The notes under the pieces are model-generated. The model had not been told where the DNA came from. It saw nothing but the letters and a program-made list of their open reading frames with translations, and made no database searches. A stretch of DNA of 64,000 bases from Sedimenticola sp. (GTDB taxonomy: Bacteria > Pseudomonadota > Gammaproteobacteria > Chromatiales > Chromatiaceae), in contig JALVNE010000334.1 in the NCBI GenBank assembly GCA_027026755.1, forward strand, positions 1-64,000. Reading direction: 5' to 3'. Below, piece after piece: positions 38,710 to 47,795 of the stretch (positions are counted from its first letter, which is position 1; the number at the start of each line of letters is the position of its first letter). The position numbers and the translations under genes are program-made.

Positions 38710-39678
38710 ATGTCCAATACCATTCTGCGGCAATGGGCCATGCTCAAGGCGGTGCCGCGAGAGCCGAGAAAAATTGATACCCGCTCATTGCAGCAACTGC
38801 TTGAACAGGAAGGCTTCAATATTTCCCAGCGCAGTATTCAGCGGGATTTGAACAATCTTTCCAAGGTCTTTCCCGGTTTGCAGTCTGATGGCAACCGGGA
38901 TGTGGCGGGCTGGTTCTGGAAAAGCAATACCGCGGTTCAAGACTTTCCGGCCATTGATCCTCCCATGGCGCTGACCTTCAAACTGGCGGAATCATTTCTT
39001 GGCAGCCTGATGCCGCCGTCGGTCATGGATCTTATCCGTCCTTATCTCGACGCATCGGACAAGGTGCTGGAAAGCATCGACGAACAGGGGTACCGAAACT
39101 GGGCCTCCAAGGTAGCTGTGGTTCCCAGAACCCAGCCTTTGATTCCGGCGGTGGTGGATCCGGACGTATTGCGGGTCATCTATGACGCTTTGCTACATCA
39201 GAAACGCTTCAAGGGCTGGTATAAACCGAGGGGAAAGGCCGAAGCAGAATACAATTTCAAGCCTTATGGCATTGTTTATCGTGACAGTGTCATTTATCTG
39301 GTCGGCGCGGTCTGGAACTATGACGATCCGTTGCAGTATGCCCTTCATCGGTTCAGCAAATGCGAACCTTTGGATGAAGGCTTTGAGTTACCCGGGAATT
39401 TCAATCTGGATGAATACATCGCCTCGGGCGCATTTGAATATGTGGTGGGGGATGGCAAGCCCTTCCGGCTGACGGCCCTGTTCTCACCGGAAGCAGGCAT
39501 GCATCTGTTCGAGACGCCGTTGAGCAAAGACCAAAAGATCGTAAAAAAACGGGACGGGCGCTTGCAGGTAAGCGCCACTGTCAACAACACCCAACAGCTG
39601 CGATGGTGGTTGCTGGGGTTTGGTTCAGGTATCAGGGTGGTTACGCCGGCCTGGTTGAAAAGGGAGTTGGGGCATTGA
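38710..39678 (+). CDS. WYL-domain transcriptional regulator
   Basis: A 322-aa protein. The N-terminal helix-turn-helix is DTRSLQQLLEQEGFNISQRS-IQRDL, and the WYL domain covers residues ~130-230 (FKGWYKPRGKAEAEYNFKPY, GIVYRDSVIYLVGAVWNY). A C-terminal extension ends LRWWLLGFGSGIRVV. WYL repressors such as BrxR and CapW regulate phage-defence loci and bind inverted repeats in their own promoter. Here the gene is divergent from tandem-AAA copy B over a perfect palindrome. The last ~60 bases of the gene are duplicated at 41591-41650. Confidence 0.9.
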   Translation: MSNTILRQWAMLKAVPREPRKIDTRSLQQLLEQEGFNISQRSIQRDLNNLSKVFPGLQSDGNRDVAGWFWKSNTAVQDFPAIDPPMALTFKLAESFLGSLMPPSVMDLIRPYLDASDKVLESIDEQGYRNWASKVAVVPRTQPLIPAVVDPDVLRVIYDALLHQKRFKGWYKPRGKAEAEYNFKPYGIVYRDSVIYLVGAVWNYDDPLQYALHRFSKCEPLDEGFELPGNFNLDEYIASGAFEYVVGDGKPFRLTALFSPEAGMHLFETPLSKDQKIVKKRDGRLQVSATVNNTQQLRWWLLGFGSGIRVVTPAWLKRELGH

Positions 39679-39814
39679 TTTGACGTATGCCACTGTGGAG
39701 TAAATGATGAGGCAGCGGAAATTTGTTGCGAAATCCGGGTTGACCCATTTGTTAGAGGTGCCCTTTAGTAGTATGTGGCTTTGGCGAGTCGGCTGGAAGT
39801 TTTTGTTAGCGCCC

Positions 39815-41029
39815 TCATTTCTCTAGCGTTTCATCAAATCGTTCTATTGAAAATGCTGCGTATGACTCCAAAAAAGCCTTCATTGAGCGATTTTTCCGCT
39901 TCCTAGATTCCGCAAAGCTTATCATTTCATCGAATAGATAGAGTATCTCGTCTTTCTGCTGAATATCGAAAGGCAAATAGAATAGTTCATATTTGCTATA
40001 AATTCGTTTAAGCTTCAGTTCGTTGTTGGTAAGGTCGTTTAGCTTGCCATTGAAAGAATCAACTGGATTGACCTCTGGCTTTTCGATTAAACCTTCTTGC
40101 AATAAGTACTCGTAGTCTTTATGAATTAATCTTTCAATTTCTTTGCTTTGTATTTTTATCTCAGAAAATAGGCGTTCTTTGAAAATTTCTAATGCCCCTG
40201 TGTCAAACATTGATTCAGACACAGAGCAAGGAAGCCAATGCCCTAGATATGTCTCAATTCCATAATTACGAAGCAAGTTTTCAGTATTATCTAGATGTTC
40301 CGGGACATAATCAAACCGAAAATAACGCTTACTGACCGTGGCGGTTTCAATGTTGAATCCTGCCGTTTCAAGCGACTGGTCAGTGATTCGTGATTTCCCG
40401 TTTTCACTTAGGCGGTATCTTATAGAAAGATATTGTTCTAAATTTTCATTCCACTTATGTACAAAAACACCGGATTGCAGTAATGCATATTTGAAGCTAA
40501 ACTCCTCTTTTCGAGAGAATCTATTAAGCTGTTGAGGGTCTAATGTTTTTAGCTTTTCTAATTGTAATAGATGTTGCTCTATGATTTCAGTGTCCTGACT
40601 ATCTATTAGGCACTCATAATTACCTCCTCGTCTTATTAGGCCCGCCCCAGTAAGGTTGGCTGAACCCAATACAATGCTACCAGATACAACGCTACCGTCA
40701 TCATCAATGGAGACAAGTGCATATACTTTTGAGTGAAACAAATTGCTTGATTCGACAGCTTTTATGCTCACTACAAGGTCGTGAAATGAATCACAAAACT
40801 CTTGCAAATAATCGCCTCCATATTCAATGGCTGCCCTACGGTCAATGAAGATTCTGACATCACTTATATACGCAAAATCTTGCACTTCGTTAATCAATTT
40901 ACGTGCTGCTTCGCTATCAAAATAACATGAACATAAATGTAGAGAGTGATAACGCCTTTTATCGATATTACCAAGCATATCAGTAAGGCATTGCTTCTTC
41001 CCCGACCTGATGTGTAAGTAATTATCCAT
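39815..41029 (-). CDS. Phospholipase D-like (single HKD) nuclease-type protein
   Basis: A 404-aa protein from ATG 41029, with GAGGA 5 bases upstream. Residues ~100-145 carry one HKD-type motif: FHSKVYALVSID (H-x-K), then IVLGSANLTGAGLIRRGG. The upstream part (LHLCSCYFDSEAARKLINEV) fits the N-terminal PLD fold. A single motif usually means a homodimeric nuclease, as in Nuc or BfiI. The C-terminal ~200 residues are not recognised and may be a target-recognition domain. The gene is A+T-rich compared with its neighbours, so it was probably acquired separately. Confidence 0.8.
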   Translation of the reverse strand: MDNYLHIRSGKKQCLTDMLGNIDKRRYHSLHLCSCYFDSEAARKLINEVQDFAYISDVRIFIDRRAAIEYGGDYLQEFCDSFHDLVVSIKAVESSNLFHSKVYALVSIDDDGSVVSGSIVLGSANLTGAGLIRRGGNYECLIDSQDTEIIEQHLLQLEKLKTLDPQQLNRFSRKEEFSFKYALLQSGVFVHKWNENLEQYLSIRYRLSENGKSRITDQSLETAGFNIETATVSKRYFRFDYVPEHLDNTENLLRNYGIETYLGHWLPCSVSESMFDTGALEIFKERLFSEIKIQSKEIERLIHKDYEYLLQEGLIEKPEVNPVDSFNGKLNDLTNNELKLKRIYSKYELFYLPFDIQQKDEILYLFDEMISFAESRKRKNRSMKAFLESYAAFSIERFDETLEK

Positions 41030-41313
41030 GAGTTTCCTCGTTGTTATTGTGCGCGCTAATAAGTAAAATAGGCGACTGTGGGAGCAGTTGGTGTTGATTT
41101 CTAACCCTGAACGATGGTTTCTTTCCCCTTTAGTTATTACCATACCAAATATCCGGGATAGTATCCACATGTAGGCTTAGGGGAATGACTCCAATGCAGC
41201 TTGTGAATATCTGGGACTGAGTCAAGTTCCCCAAGTTGTTGAATTTGCGCAATATCCCCCTGAATTAACTTGACCCCTTACCTCTACCACTTTTCCTCTG
41301 ACATAATCGCCCC

Positions 41314-41397
41314 ATGGAACCCCGCTTCGTACAACCGCACCCGCACACCGAATATTCCATGGTGGACAGTGTGGTACGTCGTATTTCTACCTTGTAA
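41314..41397 (+). pseudogene. 5' fragment of dnaE (DNA polymerase III alpha)
   Basis: ATG EPRFVQPHPHTEYSMVDSVVR then frame ruin and a stop at 41395. The consensus DnaE N-terminus is ...PRFVHLRLHTEYSMVDG..., the PHP-domain start. Only ~22 codons remain, with a few leader bases. It is probably a by-product of illegitimate recombination with the chromosomal dnaE. Confidence 0.6.
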
Positions 41398-41457
41398 CTC
41401 CCCCTTAAGAAGACTTAAGAAGAGCAGGAATCCGCAGCGGCAGTGATGGGGCAATCC

Positions 41458-41574
41458 GTAGGGTGCAATAGTGCTGCGTATTGCACCAACCCAGCTGCTA
41501 CAAAGATGCCCCGCGCATGGGGCATAATCGAATTTTGGTTTGGTGTAATGCGGCTGCCGCCTATTACACCCTAC
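41458..41574. repeat. MITE-like nested palindrome
   Basis: GTAGGGTGCAATA...TATTGCACCAA (41458-41489) and TTTGGTGTAAT...ATTACACCCTAC (41540-41574). Each half is a palindrome and the two halves are also inverted repeats of each other. About 117 bp with no coding potential. The rest of 41030-41656 holds the dnaE fragment and a copied WYL gene tail. Confidence 0.6.
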
Positions 41575-41590
41575 ATTGCTGGCGGTTGTC

Positions 41591-41650
41591 GGGGTGGTTC
41601 CGTGTCAGGGTAGCTGCGCCAGCTTGGTTGAAAAGGGAGTTGGGGCATTA
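41591..41650 (+). pseudogene. Copied 3' end of a WYL regulator gene
   Basis: Encodes RVAAPAWLKRELGH, stop, almost the same as the C-terminus of the WYL gene (RVVTPAWLKRELGH, 39625-39678). The last 29 bases before the stop codons match exactly (GGTTGAAAAGGGAGTTGGGG in both). It ends 7 bases before the stop of the AddA-like gene. It is a remnant of a second WYL gene or a duplication scar. Confidence 0.7.
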
Positions 41651-41656
41651 GGCCGA

Positions 41657-44600
41657 TTACTGAATAGCAGCCCACAATATCGTAGATTCCATAATAAAAT
41701 TTATACCAACAGTAAGCACTGGCTTGCGTTTCCCCGCTGCCCCAAGTGAATCACTATAGGCCATAAGCTGTCCCCAGTATTTGTTTATGTCTTCCGCAGA
41801 ATCCATTTGCATGGTCTTGTGGTCAAGAATCCAGTAACCATCCGGGGTTTCCACCAACAAATCAATGGTGCCATTCACAATTGTTCCTGTGGCATTGATA
41901 TAGGCGATGGGCACCTCTTTCTGCATGTCTATCGCGCCCAGTTCATGAGTGAGCCAGTTCTCGAACGCGGTGACTGTGTCTTGTAATTTCTGTTTTTCCT
42001 CATCGTTGAAGCTATAGCCCGTTGCCGCATCCAGCAGTTCGGTTCGGTCTTCAGTGGTCGTCAGTATCTCGAAACAACGGTGCAGTATGGTGCCGGTTTC
42101 CGCTGGAGGACAGTTTATCTGAATATCCAGTGGTTTGCCGTAGCGAACCGTTTTGGTTTTCAAGCCCCTGGGCGGTTTGGTTTGAGGCAACATGGAGGGG
42201 TTCAATGTGTCGGGCGATACGCGAACTTTTTTCCCTGACTTTTTGATGGCTGGGCGTCCTACAGCATTGGAGGCGGCTTGGCGGGTACGCTTGGCTGGCT
42301 GGGAGAAAATCTCCGGTTCGGTTTTTCCTGCTTCGGTTTGTTTGCAGGGAAAGCTGTTTTTACCAATGAAGATTTTATCGTCTTCGAAGCCTGGATGGAC
42401 GGCGTTGTGGAACAGGTTCCAATAGGTATTTTTGTCCCGGTCTTCTGCCCAGCCATAACGCTCCAGAATCAGCATTTCCCGGCTGCGGGTGATGGCGACA
42501 TACAGGAGCCGGCGCGCGTTTTGTTCGGCTTCATCGGTCAGGGCGCGTAGAAAAGCATCATTGGTTTCCTCAGCGTCGAATTTCGGCAGGAAATGCAGAC
42601 GGGCCTTTTCAAGTATTTTGTCGAGGTCATCGAAATCCTGATAATGGGTGCTGAGATCCGGCAGCCGCGGGTTGTATTCCTTGTAGGTGCCACATACCGC
42701 GACGATGGGCCACTCCCGCCCTTTGGCGCTGTGCCAGGTGCTGAGCTGAATGGCGTCATGATCCAGTACCTGTTTTCTTGGCAGGCTGTCATCGTCTGCC
42801 ACTCGCTGGTTCAGCCAGGCCAGAAAGGTTTTGATGCCGCTGCCATAGAGGCCGGCGGCTTCCAGGGTTTCCGGGTTGGTGGCGACGAAGGCTTCTGCCT
42901 CACCCACCAGGCGCAGCAGGTTGGCGCGATGCTGGCTGCCATCCGGCCATTGCCCGACGATGCTGTGCAGGTCCAGCGTGTCGATGACGGTATTGACCCA
43001 GGCTGTGGCATCCAGCGCGCGGCACGTCTGGGACAGCGGCTCCAGCTTTGACAGGATGGGATCTTCCAGTGGCTGTCCTGAAATCAGTTTTTTCAGGGCG
43101 TCTTCAAGATGATATTGGCCCAGTTCGGTCACTGCCAGATACAAGGCGGCATGGACATCGGAAGGGTCTGCCGCGTAGGCCAGCGCATAGTAGGCAAGCT
43201 GCACGCTGCGCGATTCGAACCATCCGTATTCTTCCACCTGAACCTGGCAGCCCAGGGTGCGCAGTGCTTCGGCGTATTTTTCGATCAGGGTATGAGTGGG
43301 CAGCAGCACGGCGATATCCGAGCCCCGTACCGGGCGATAGGTTTTTTCGGATTTGTCCCAGACCCTGGTCTTGGTGTCGTCCAGTATCTGCTTGATTTGC
43401 GCCGCGCTGTGACGGGCATAGGCATCCTGTGACTGGTAGGCAGTCAGGTTGACCATGCGCAGTGGTTCCAGCTTGCTGGTAAAGTCCGCGCGCGCTTTGA
43501 GAGGTTGATAGTCACCCTCGAACAACTTCTGGCTGGCGGCATTGAGAAAATCCATCAGGCGTTTGCTGGTGCGCCAGTTGCTGTCCAGTGGGGCACAGGC
43601 CTCGGGATAGGCGGCAGCCATGGCGCCCAACAGCCGGGAATCGGCATCCTGGAACCCCATGATTGCCTGTTTGACATCACCGACCACCAGCATTGGAATG
43701 CCCTGACGGTGCAATGTCCACATCAGGGAAAACTGTAATGGATTGGTATCCTGAAATTCATCGATGACCAGACAGTCGATGCGGTTGGTCAGGTCGTCCA
43801 GTACATCCGGATGACGCTGCAAGAGCTGATTGGCCAGGCTCAGCATGTCGCCGTAGTCGATCAGTCCTTTTTTCCGTTTCAGCTGCGCGTGCTCCGCCAG
43901 GCTGTGCTGGGCAGCACCAGCCAGGGCGGTGACATGGGTGATGGCGTCGTCTCGCGGCCCGGGGTGTAGATGCAGCTTCCGGGCTGCATCCATGATGGCC
44001 TGGGCTTTGTCGTCATAACCCTCTGGCATTGGGTATTTGCTGTTGCTTGTGCGCAAATTCTGCAGTGATTTCCAAAAGTCCCAGTCGTGGCTCAAAGCAT
44101 TGGTTTTGTGCGCGCGAACCAGGGCCCGGTAGTCTTCGGTAACCTTTTTTGTAAATGCGCCATTGTTGGGGTACAGGTCAACAAGCGGTTCCGGAAAAGC
44201 CTTGAGCAGGGAAGCAATGGCCGTTTTCAGATTGCCTTCCAGTGTAGCGGCATCGCGGATCCGCCCATAGGTCTTGCGGATGATCTGAACCAGCTCGCGT
44301 GTCAGTTCAGGAGCCACACCTTCGCGGCCGATCAGCCGGTGCCGGGACAGCATACGCTCGAGTTGGCTGCGCAGTTGATCTTCGGCGCTGCCCGCAGTGA
44401 AACTCCATTGGTAACCATATCGCTTCAGATCCGAGATGATGACATCGGCCTTGTTGGTGGCACTGAGCGCCTGCCTGATCAGCACTTTCTCCTCTTCCTC
44501 GCTCAATTTGCGAGGCTGTGGTGACCATCCTCCCTCGAAGCAGTATTCCTCTATAATGCGCATGCCGAAAGCATGCAGGGTGCTGATATAGGCCTGATCC

Positions 44601-44827
44601 AGTTTGAGTACCTGGTCGATGTCCAGATCAGCCTGCTGCATCATGGATTTGCGGATACGCAGCCTCAGTTCCTCCGCAGCCGCTTCGGTGAAGGTTACGG
44701 CGGCAATGCGTTCGGGCGCGACTTTGCCTTGCAAAACCCATTGGGTCAGGGTTTCCTGTATCCAGTAGGTCTTGCCGGCACCGGCGCTGGCGGGAACGAT
44801 GGTGAGTGGTGGCAGCTTTGTACTCAT
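41657..44827 (-). CDS. UvrD/AddA-like helicase with C-terminal PD-(D/E)xK nuclease
   Basis: A 1056-aa SF1A helicase. Walker A is VPASAGAGKTYWIQETL near residue 12, motif Ia AVTFTEAAAEELRLRI, motif II VIDEFQDTNPLQFSL, motif III LVVGDVKQAIMGFQDAD, motif V/VI STWHSAKGREWPIV and RRLLYVAITRSREML. The C-terminus has a RecB-type nuclease: GTIDLLVETPDGYWILDHKT with D...D-x-K. This is the AddA architecture. AddAB processes DNA ends; here the pair is embedded among AAA, WYL and DUF262 genes and is probably a defence nuclease rather than the housekeeping enzyme. It overlaps the AddB-like gene by 4 bases. Confidence 0.88.
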   Translation of the reverse strand: MSTKLPPLTIVPASAGAGKTYWIQETLTQWVLQGKVAPERIAAVTFTEAAAEELRLRIRKSMMQQADLDIDQVLKLDQAYISTLHAFGMRIIEEYCFEGGWSPQPRKLSEEEEKVLIRQALSATNKADVIISDLKRYGYQWSFTAGSAEDQLRSQLERMLSRHRLIGREGVAPELTRELVQIIRKTYGRIRDAATLEGNLKTAIASLLKAFPEPLVDLYPNNGAFTKKVTEDYRALVRAHKTNALSHDWDFWKSLQNLRTSNSKYPMPEGYDDKAQAIMDAARKLHLHPGPRDDAITHVTALAGAAQHSLAEHAQLKRKKGLIDYGDMLSLANQLLQRHPDVLDDLTNRIDCLVIDEFQDTNPLQFSLMWTLHRQGIPMLVVGDVKQAIMGFQDADSRLLGAMAAAYPEACAPLDSNWRTSKRLMDFLNAASQKLFEGDYQPLKARADFTSKLEPLRMVNLTAYQSQDAYARHSAAQIKQILDDTKTRVWDKSEKTYRPVRGSDIAVLLPTHTLIEKYAEALRTLGCQVQVEEYGWFESRSVQLAYYALAYAADPSDVHAALYLAVTELGQYHLEDALKKLISGQPLEDPILSKLEPLSQTCRALDATAWVNTVIDTLDLHSIVGQWPDGSQHRANLLRLVGEAEAFVATNPETLEAAGLYGSGIKTFLAWLNQRVADDDSLPRKQVLDHDAIQLSTWHSAKGREWPIVAVCGTYKEYNPRLPDLSTHYQDFDDLDKILEKARLHFLPKFDAEETNDAFLRALTDEAEQNARRLLYVAITRSREMLILERYGWAEDRDKNTYWNLFHNAVHPGFEDDKIFIGKNSFPCKQTEAGKTEPEIFSQPAKRTRQAASNAVGRPAIKKSGKKVRVSPDTLNPSMLPQTKPPRGLKTKTVRYGKPLDIQINCPPAETGTILHRCFEILTTTEDRTELLDAATGYSFNDEEKQKLQDTVTAFENWLTHELGAIDMQKEVPIAYINATGTIVNGTIDLLVETPDGYWILDHKTMQMDSAEDINKYWGQLMAYSDSLGAAGKRKPVLTVGINFIMESTILWAAIQ

Positions 44828-47538
44828 GCTTCGTCTCCCGGTTTCATGAACAGCTCGATCAGCGGGCTGTCATCCAGCGCCCAGGGTTTGACGCCATTTT
44901 TTTCAAAGCGGGTTCTGTCCTCATCGGTATTGAGTCGCACCAGACCGGATCTGACTTCATTCATCCGGCTGCGTATGGCGCTCAACGCATTGCCCGATAT
45001 GTTTGTTTCCACAACCTGCGTATCACGCAGCGTTTCAGTGCCTTTGCCGCCAAGGATGGTTTGGTCCCGCAGGGTGTAGTAGAGCACGCCTGTATCCTTG
45101 CCTTTCTTTTGGGCTTGTTTGAGCCGGCGTGATGCGTCCGCGGGCAAGCTGCCCTGGGTCAGCATGATCTGGTAAAGCGTGGCCTGGGAGTCGTAGCCAT
45201 GTCTCATCTGTTCTCGTCGTCCGTTGCTGCTGGATGTCTTGTAATCGACCACATAAAGACTCCCGTCGGGAGCGGCGATGATCAAATCGGCCTTGCCATG
45301 GATGGGGTGCCGGTGAAAACGGCCTTCCAGCCATTTTTCTTCCGCGAGTATCTCGATTTTGTTGTCACGCAGAAACTGCCGCCATACCCCGGCCGCCTCG
45401 GTCAGCATGCGGGCGAACTCCTGGCGTTCGACATGCCATTCGGGTTGCAATAGAAATGGACATTCCTGTTCGAGTTTCTCGTTGAGGATATCGGGCAGTC
45501 TTTTCTCCAACGTTTTCTGTGAGGGTATTGGTTGTTGATGCTGAAACAGCTCCTGGAATACGTTGTGGGCTATATTGCCCCGGGTTATGGCATCGAATTC
45601 CTGGGCCGTCCAGTCATTACTGACTATTCCGTAGCGATTGAACACCCAGGCCAGTGGCGAGATCATCAGCTTTTCCAGGCCGCTGGGGGATTCCGGCGCG
45701 GTCTTGCCTTCCGCGGTTTTTCGCCGGGTGAGCAGGTTGGTGCCGAGTTCCAGGTCTTCTGCGGTTAGCGGACGAGGCGGCACGGGCTTGGGTGCCCGGG
45801 CTTGAGCCAGACAGGCGATTTGCTGGTGATCCGCCGGGTTGTCGAGTTCCAGTATGAGGTCATTTTCAGAATCGATGCCATCGAAGAACTGGGCCATGAA
45901 CAGCAGGCTGACCGATGGGCTGAGAGGTGCGCCAAAGGCATCGGAACGCGGGATGAGAAAACTCAGGGAGTCGGAGGCAGCGCTGATCTGCCGGCGGAAT
46001 AACAGCCGGGCTTCTTGGCGCTGTTGGGCGGCGGTGCGAATGGCGATATCCCGCTGGTTCAGGATTTGCCGGTCCTGCTCGGGAATGATGGCGCTGGCCT
46101 TGTGCTCGCCTGGATACAGGCCTTTCTGGAATCCCAGAACCAGGAGATGCCTGACCCGCCGCCATGGCAGGCGCCCGGGATGGAATACGGTGACGCCCTC
46201 GAGGGTGTATTCGCCTTCCTCCTCAATGGTGGCGGGGGCTGGCAGACTGTCTCTGAGCAGTGTTTCCCAGGGAATGGCGGAAACAGCATCCAACCTGCCC
46301 AGCAGGGTCTGGATGGTCGCCAGCGCGGCATGATGCGCCGGAGTGGGAGCATCGGTTTGGGTGAGTTGCCCGGCAAGCCCCTTGAGGGATCTGGCAAGTG
46401 CGTCTGGTTCGGTAATCGGCTTGCCCAGCAACAGGCGCAGCAGCAAGTGCTGTGATTCGGGTATCTCGGCTTCCAGCTCGCCCCGGCTGTTGCCATCCAT
46501 GCACTTTTGCGCCAGCTCGATACCCTGTGCATGCCATGGCAACAATGGTGATTCCAGCATCGCTGCCTGGACCATGGGTGGGGTCGGCGTCGGTTGCCGG
46601 CTGTGCAGAAACAGGTAGATCAATTCCCTGCCAAGGTCCCGCTGTCCGCGAATCTGGTTCATCCCGGAAAGGGGGATTCCGGCTGTGGTGAACAGTGTAC
46701 TGGCAGCCTGGGTGTAAGCCTGGTCCTCTGGAAGCAGCAGGCCGATATCCGAATATCCGATGGCGTTCCGCCTGACCATCTCCTGTATCATTCCGACCGC
46801 GATTTCCAGCTCCTGGAGATAGTCCCTGACACCGATCCACTGCATCCCCTTGCGGGTACGGAATGTCTTGTCCGGCTTGTCGAACAGTTGCCGCTGGATC
46901 CGGTTCAACACCGAGGTGGAAGGACTCCCGGGGTGATAGGCAAGCCGTTTCGTGAACTCGTCCAGCAGTTTGGCATCCACGCAATGTTTGGAATCATCTT
47001 GCAGGCGTTGCAGAAGCGCCATCTGCCAGGGGTTCAGGTGTAGATGAGCCAGGGCATGATAGACAGTGATGCCACGGATATTCTGCCCGGCAGGGGCATC
47101 CAGCAGAACTTGAATCATCGCAAGCTCGTGGGGCAGGGCGGGTTGCAGATGCTCCTGAAGCCGGAGCAGATCCGTCAGCTGCCGCTTTCCCCTCGGGGAC
47201 AATGGTGCAGCTTTTGCGTTCGCAAATGACAGGCCTGGTCCAATACCCGTGAGCAAATCGGTCAGCGCTGTAGCGACCATGGCGCGGGTGGATTCCGGGT
47301 CCGTTGCCAGGCTGTCTGCCCAGAAAGCGTCTGGAATTTGGGCCATCGCAGCGTCTATGCGTTGCTCCCACTCATTGTCTGGCGTTTGTAAGCAATAACT
47401 GTGTTGCACCAGTTCCAGAAGATCCAGCCAGGTGCCGACCTGCTGGCCAATCAGCGCCCCATGGCGTTCAGCGAGCGAGCGCCGTACATATCTTGCGGAT
47501 GTCTTGTCCGGACAGAGAAAGAAGTCGATGTTGGCCAT
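44824..47538 (-). CDS. AddB-like PD-(D/E)xK nuclease / inactive helicase
   Basis: A 904-aa protein from ATG 47538 (MANIDFFLCPDKTSARYV); the frame is open to 47595. The middle is a degenerate helicase-like region without a Walker A motif. The C-terminal nuclease site reads GKADLIIAAPDGSLYVVDYK, then a conserved Q/Y helix YDSQATLYQIMLT. Two cysteines needed for the AddB iron-sulfur cluster are not obvious. It is the first gene of a two-gene operon with the AddA-like helicase. An inverted repeat matching the WYL operator lies 76 bases upstream. Confidence 0.82.
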   Translation of the reverse strand: MANIDFFLCPDKTSARYVRRSLAERHGALIGQQVGTWLDLLELVQHSYCLQTPDNEWEQRIDAAMAQIPDAFWADSLATDPESTRAMVATALTDLLTGIGPGLSFANAKAAPLSPRGKRQLTDLLRLQEHLQPALPHELAMIQVLLDAPAGQNIRGITVYHALAHLHLNPWQMALLQRLQDDSKHCVDAKLLDEFTKRLAYHPGSPSTSVLNRIQRQLFDKPDKTFRTRKGMQWIGVRDYLQELEIAVGMIQEMVRRNAIGYSDIGLLLPEDQAYTQAASTLFTTAGIPLSGMNQIRGQRDLGRELIYLFLHSRQPTPTPPMVQAAMLESPLLPWHAQGIELAQKCMDGNSRGELEAEIPESQHLLLRLLLGKPITEPDALARSLKGLAGQLTQTDAPTPAHHAALATIQTLLGRLDAVSAIPWETLLRDSLPAPATIEEEGEYTLEGVTVFHPGRLPWRRVRHLLVLGFQKGLYPGEHKASAIIPEQDRQILNQRDIAIRTAAQQRQEARLLFRRQISAASDSLSFLIPRSDAFGAPLSPSVSLLFMAQFFDGIDSENDLILELDNPADHQQIACLAQARAPKPVPPRPLTAEDLELGTNLLTRRKTAEGKTAPESPSGLEKLMISPLAWVFNRYGIVSNDWTAQEFDAITRGNIAHNVFQELFQHQQPIPSQKTLEKRLPDILNEKLEQECPFLLQPEWHVERQEFARMLTEAAGVWRQFLRDNKIEILAEEKWLEGRFHRHPIHGKADLIIAAPDGSLYVVDYKTSSSNGRREQMRHGYDSQATLYQIMLTQGSLPADASRRLKQAQKKGKDTGVLYYTLRDQTILGGKGTETLRDTQVVETNISGNALSAIRSRMNEVRSGLVRLNTDEDRTRFEKNGVKPWALDDSPLIELFMKPGDEA

Positions 47539-47613
47539 GAGGATCTCGTGGTGATGGGGTACAGGGGATTTTACATGGATAAGATTCTGCTGCATGGCCT
47601 GTGCATGCAGATG

Positions 47614-47630
47614 GCGACATGGAGTGTCGC
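47614..47630. promoter_or_regulatory. WYL-type operator upstream of the AddAB-like operon
   Basis: GCGACA-TGGAG-TGTCGC: the same half-sites and same 5-base spacing as the core of the palindrome at 38672-38690. It lies in the promoter region of the AddB-like gene. Binding by the WYL protein is inferred. Confidence 0.55.
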
Positions 47631-47636
47631 GATTGA

Positions 47637-47659
47637 GCTATTCGATGTTTTGTGTAGAA
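47637..47659 (-). repeat. Dispersed 23-bp repeat, copy 3
   Basis: Minus strand TTCTACACAAAACATCGAAT then AGC. Related to copies at 29615-29683 and 54850-54872. It bounds the AAA/DUF262/WYL/AddAB block on its right side. Confidence 0.55.
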
Positions 47660-47795
47660 ATGTCGCCGGGCTTCTCCCTATGGCCTCTGCCTCTTACAGA
47701 GTCTTGCTGGTCAGAAAGGTGTTTGAGTGATGGGTTTGGGCTCCATTGGTCTGGAAACGTGTAATCTGAATATCTTACACCCCCGGTCTGTGATG

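Noticed and set aside
41171-41313. Possible gene upstream of the dnaE fragment
   Set aside because: No open frame of useful length and no similarity recognised; treated as intergenic debris.
41657-47538. Calling the helicase/nuclease pair the housekeeping AddAB
   Set aside because: The genes sit inside an accessory block with a WYL-type operator; gammaproteobacteria mostly use RecBCD, and the AddB-like iron-sulfur cysteines are not obvious.
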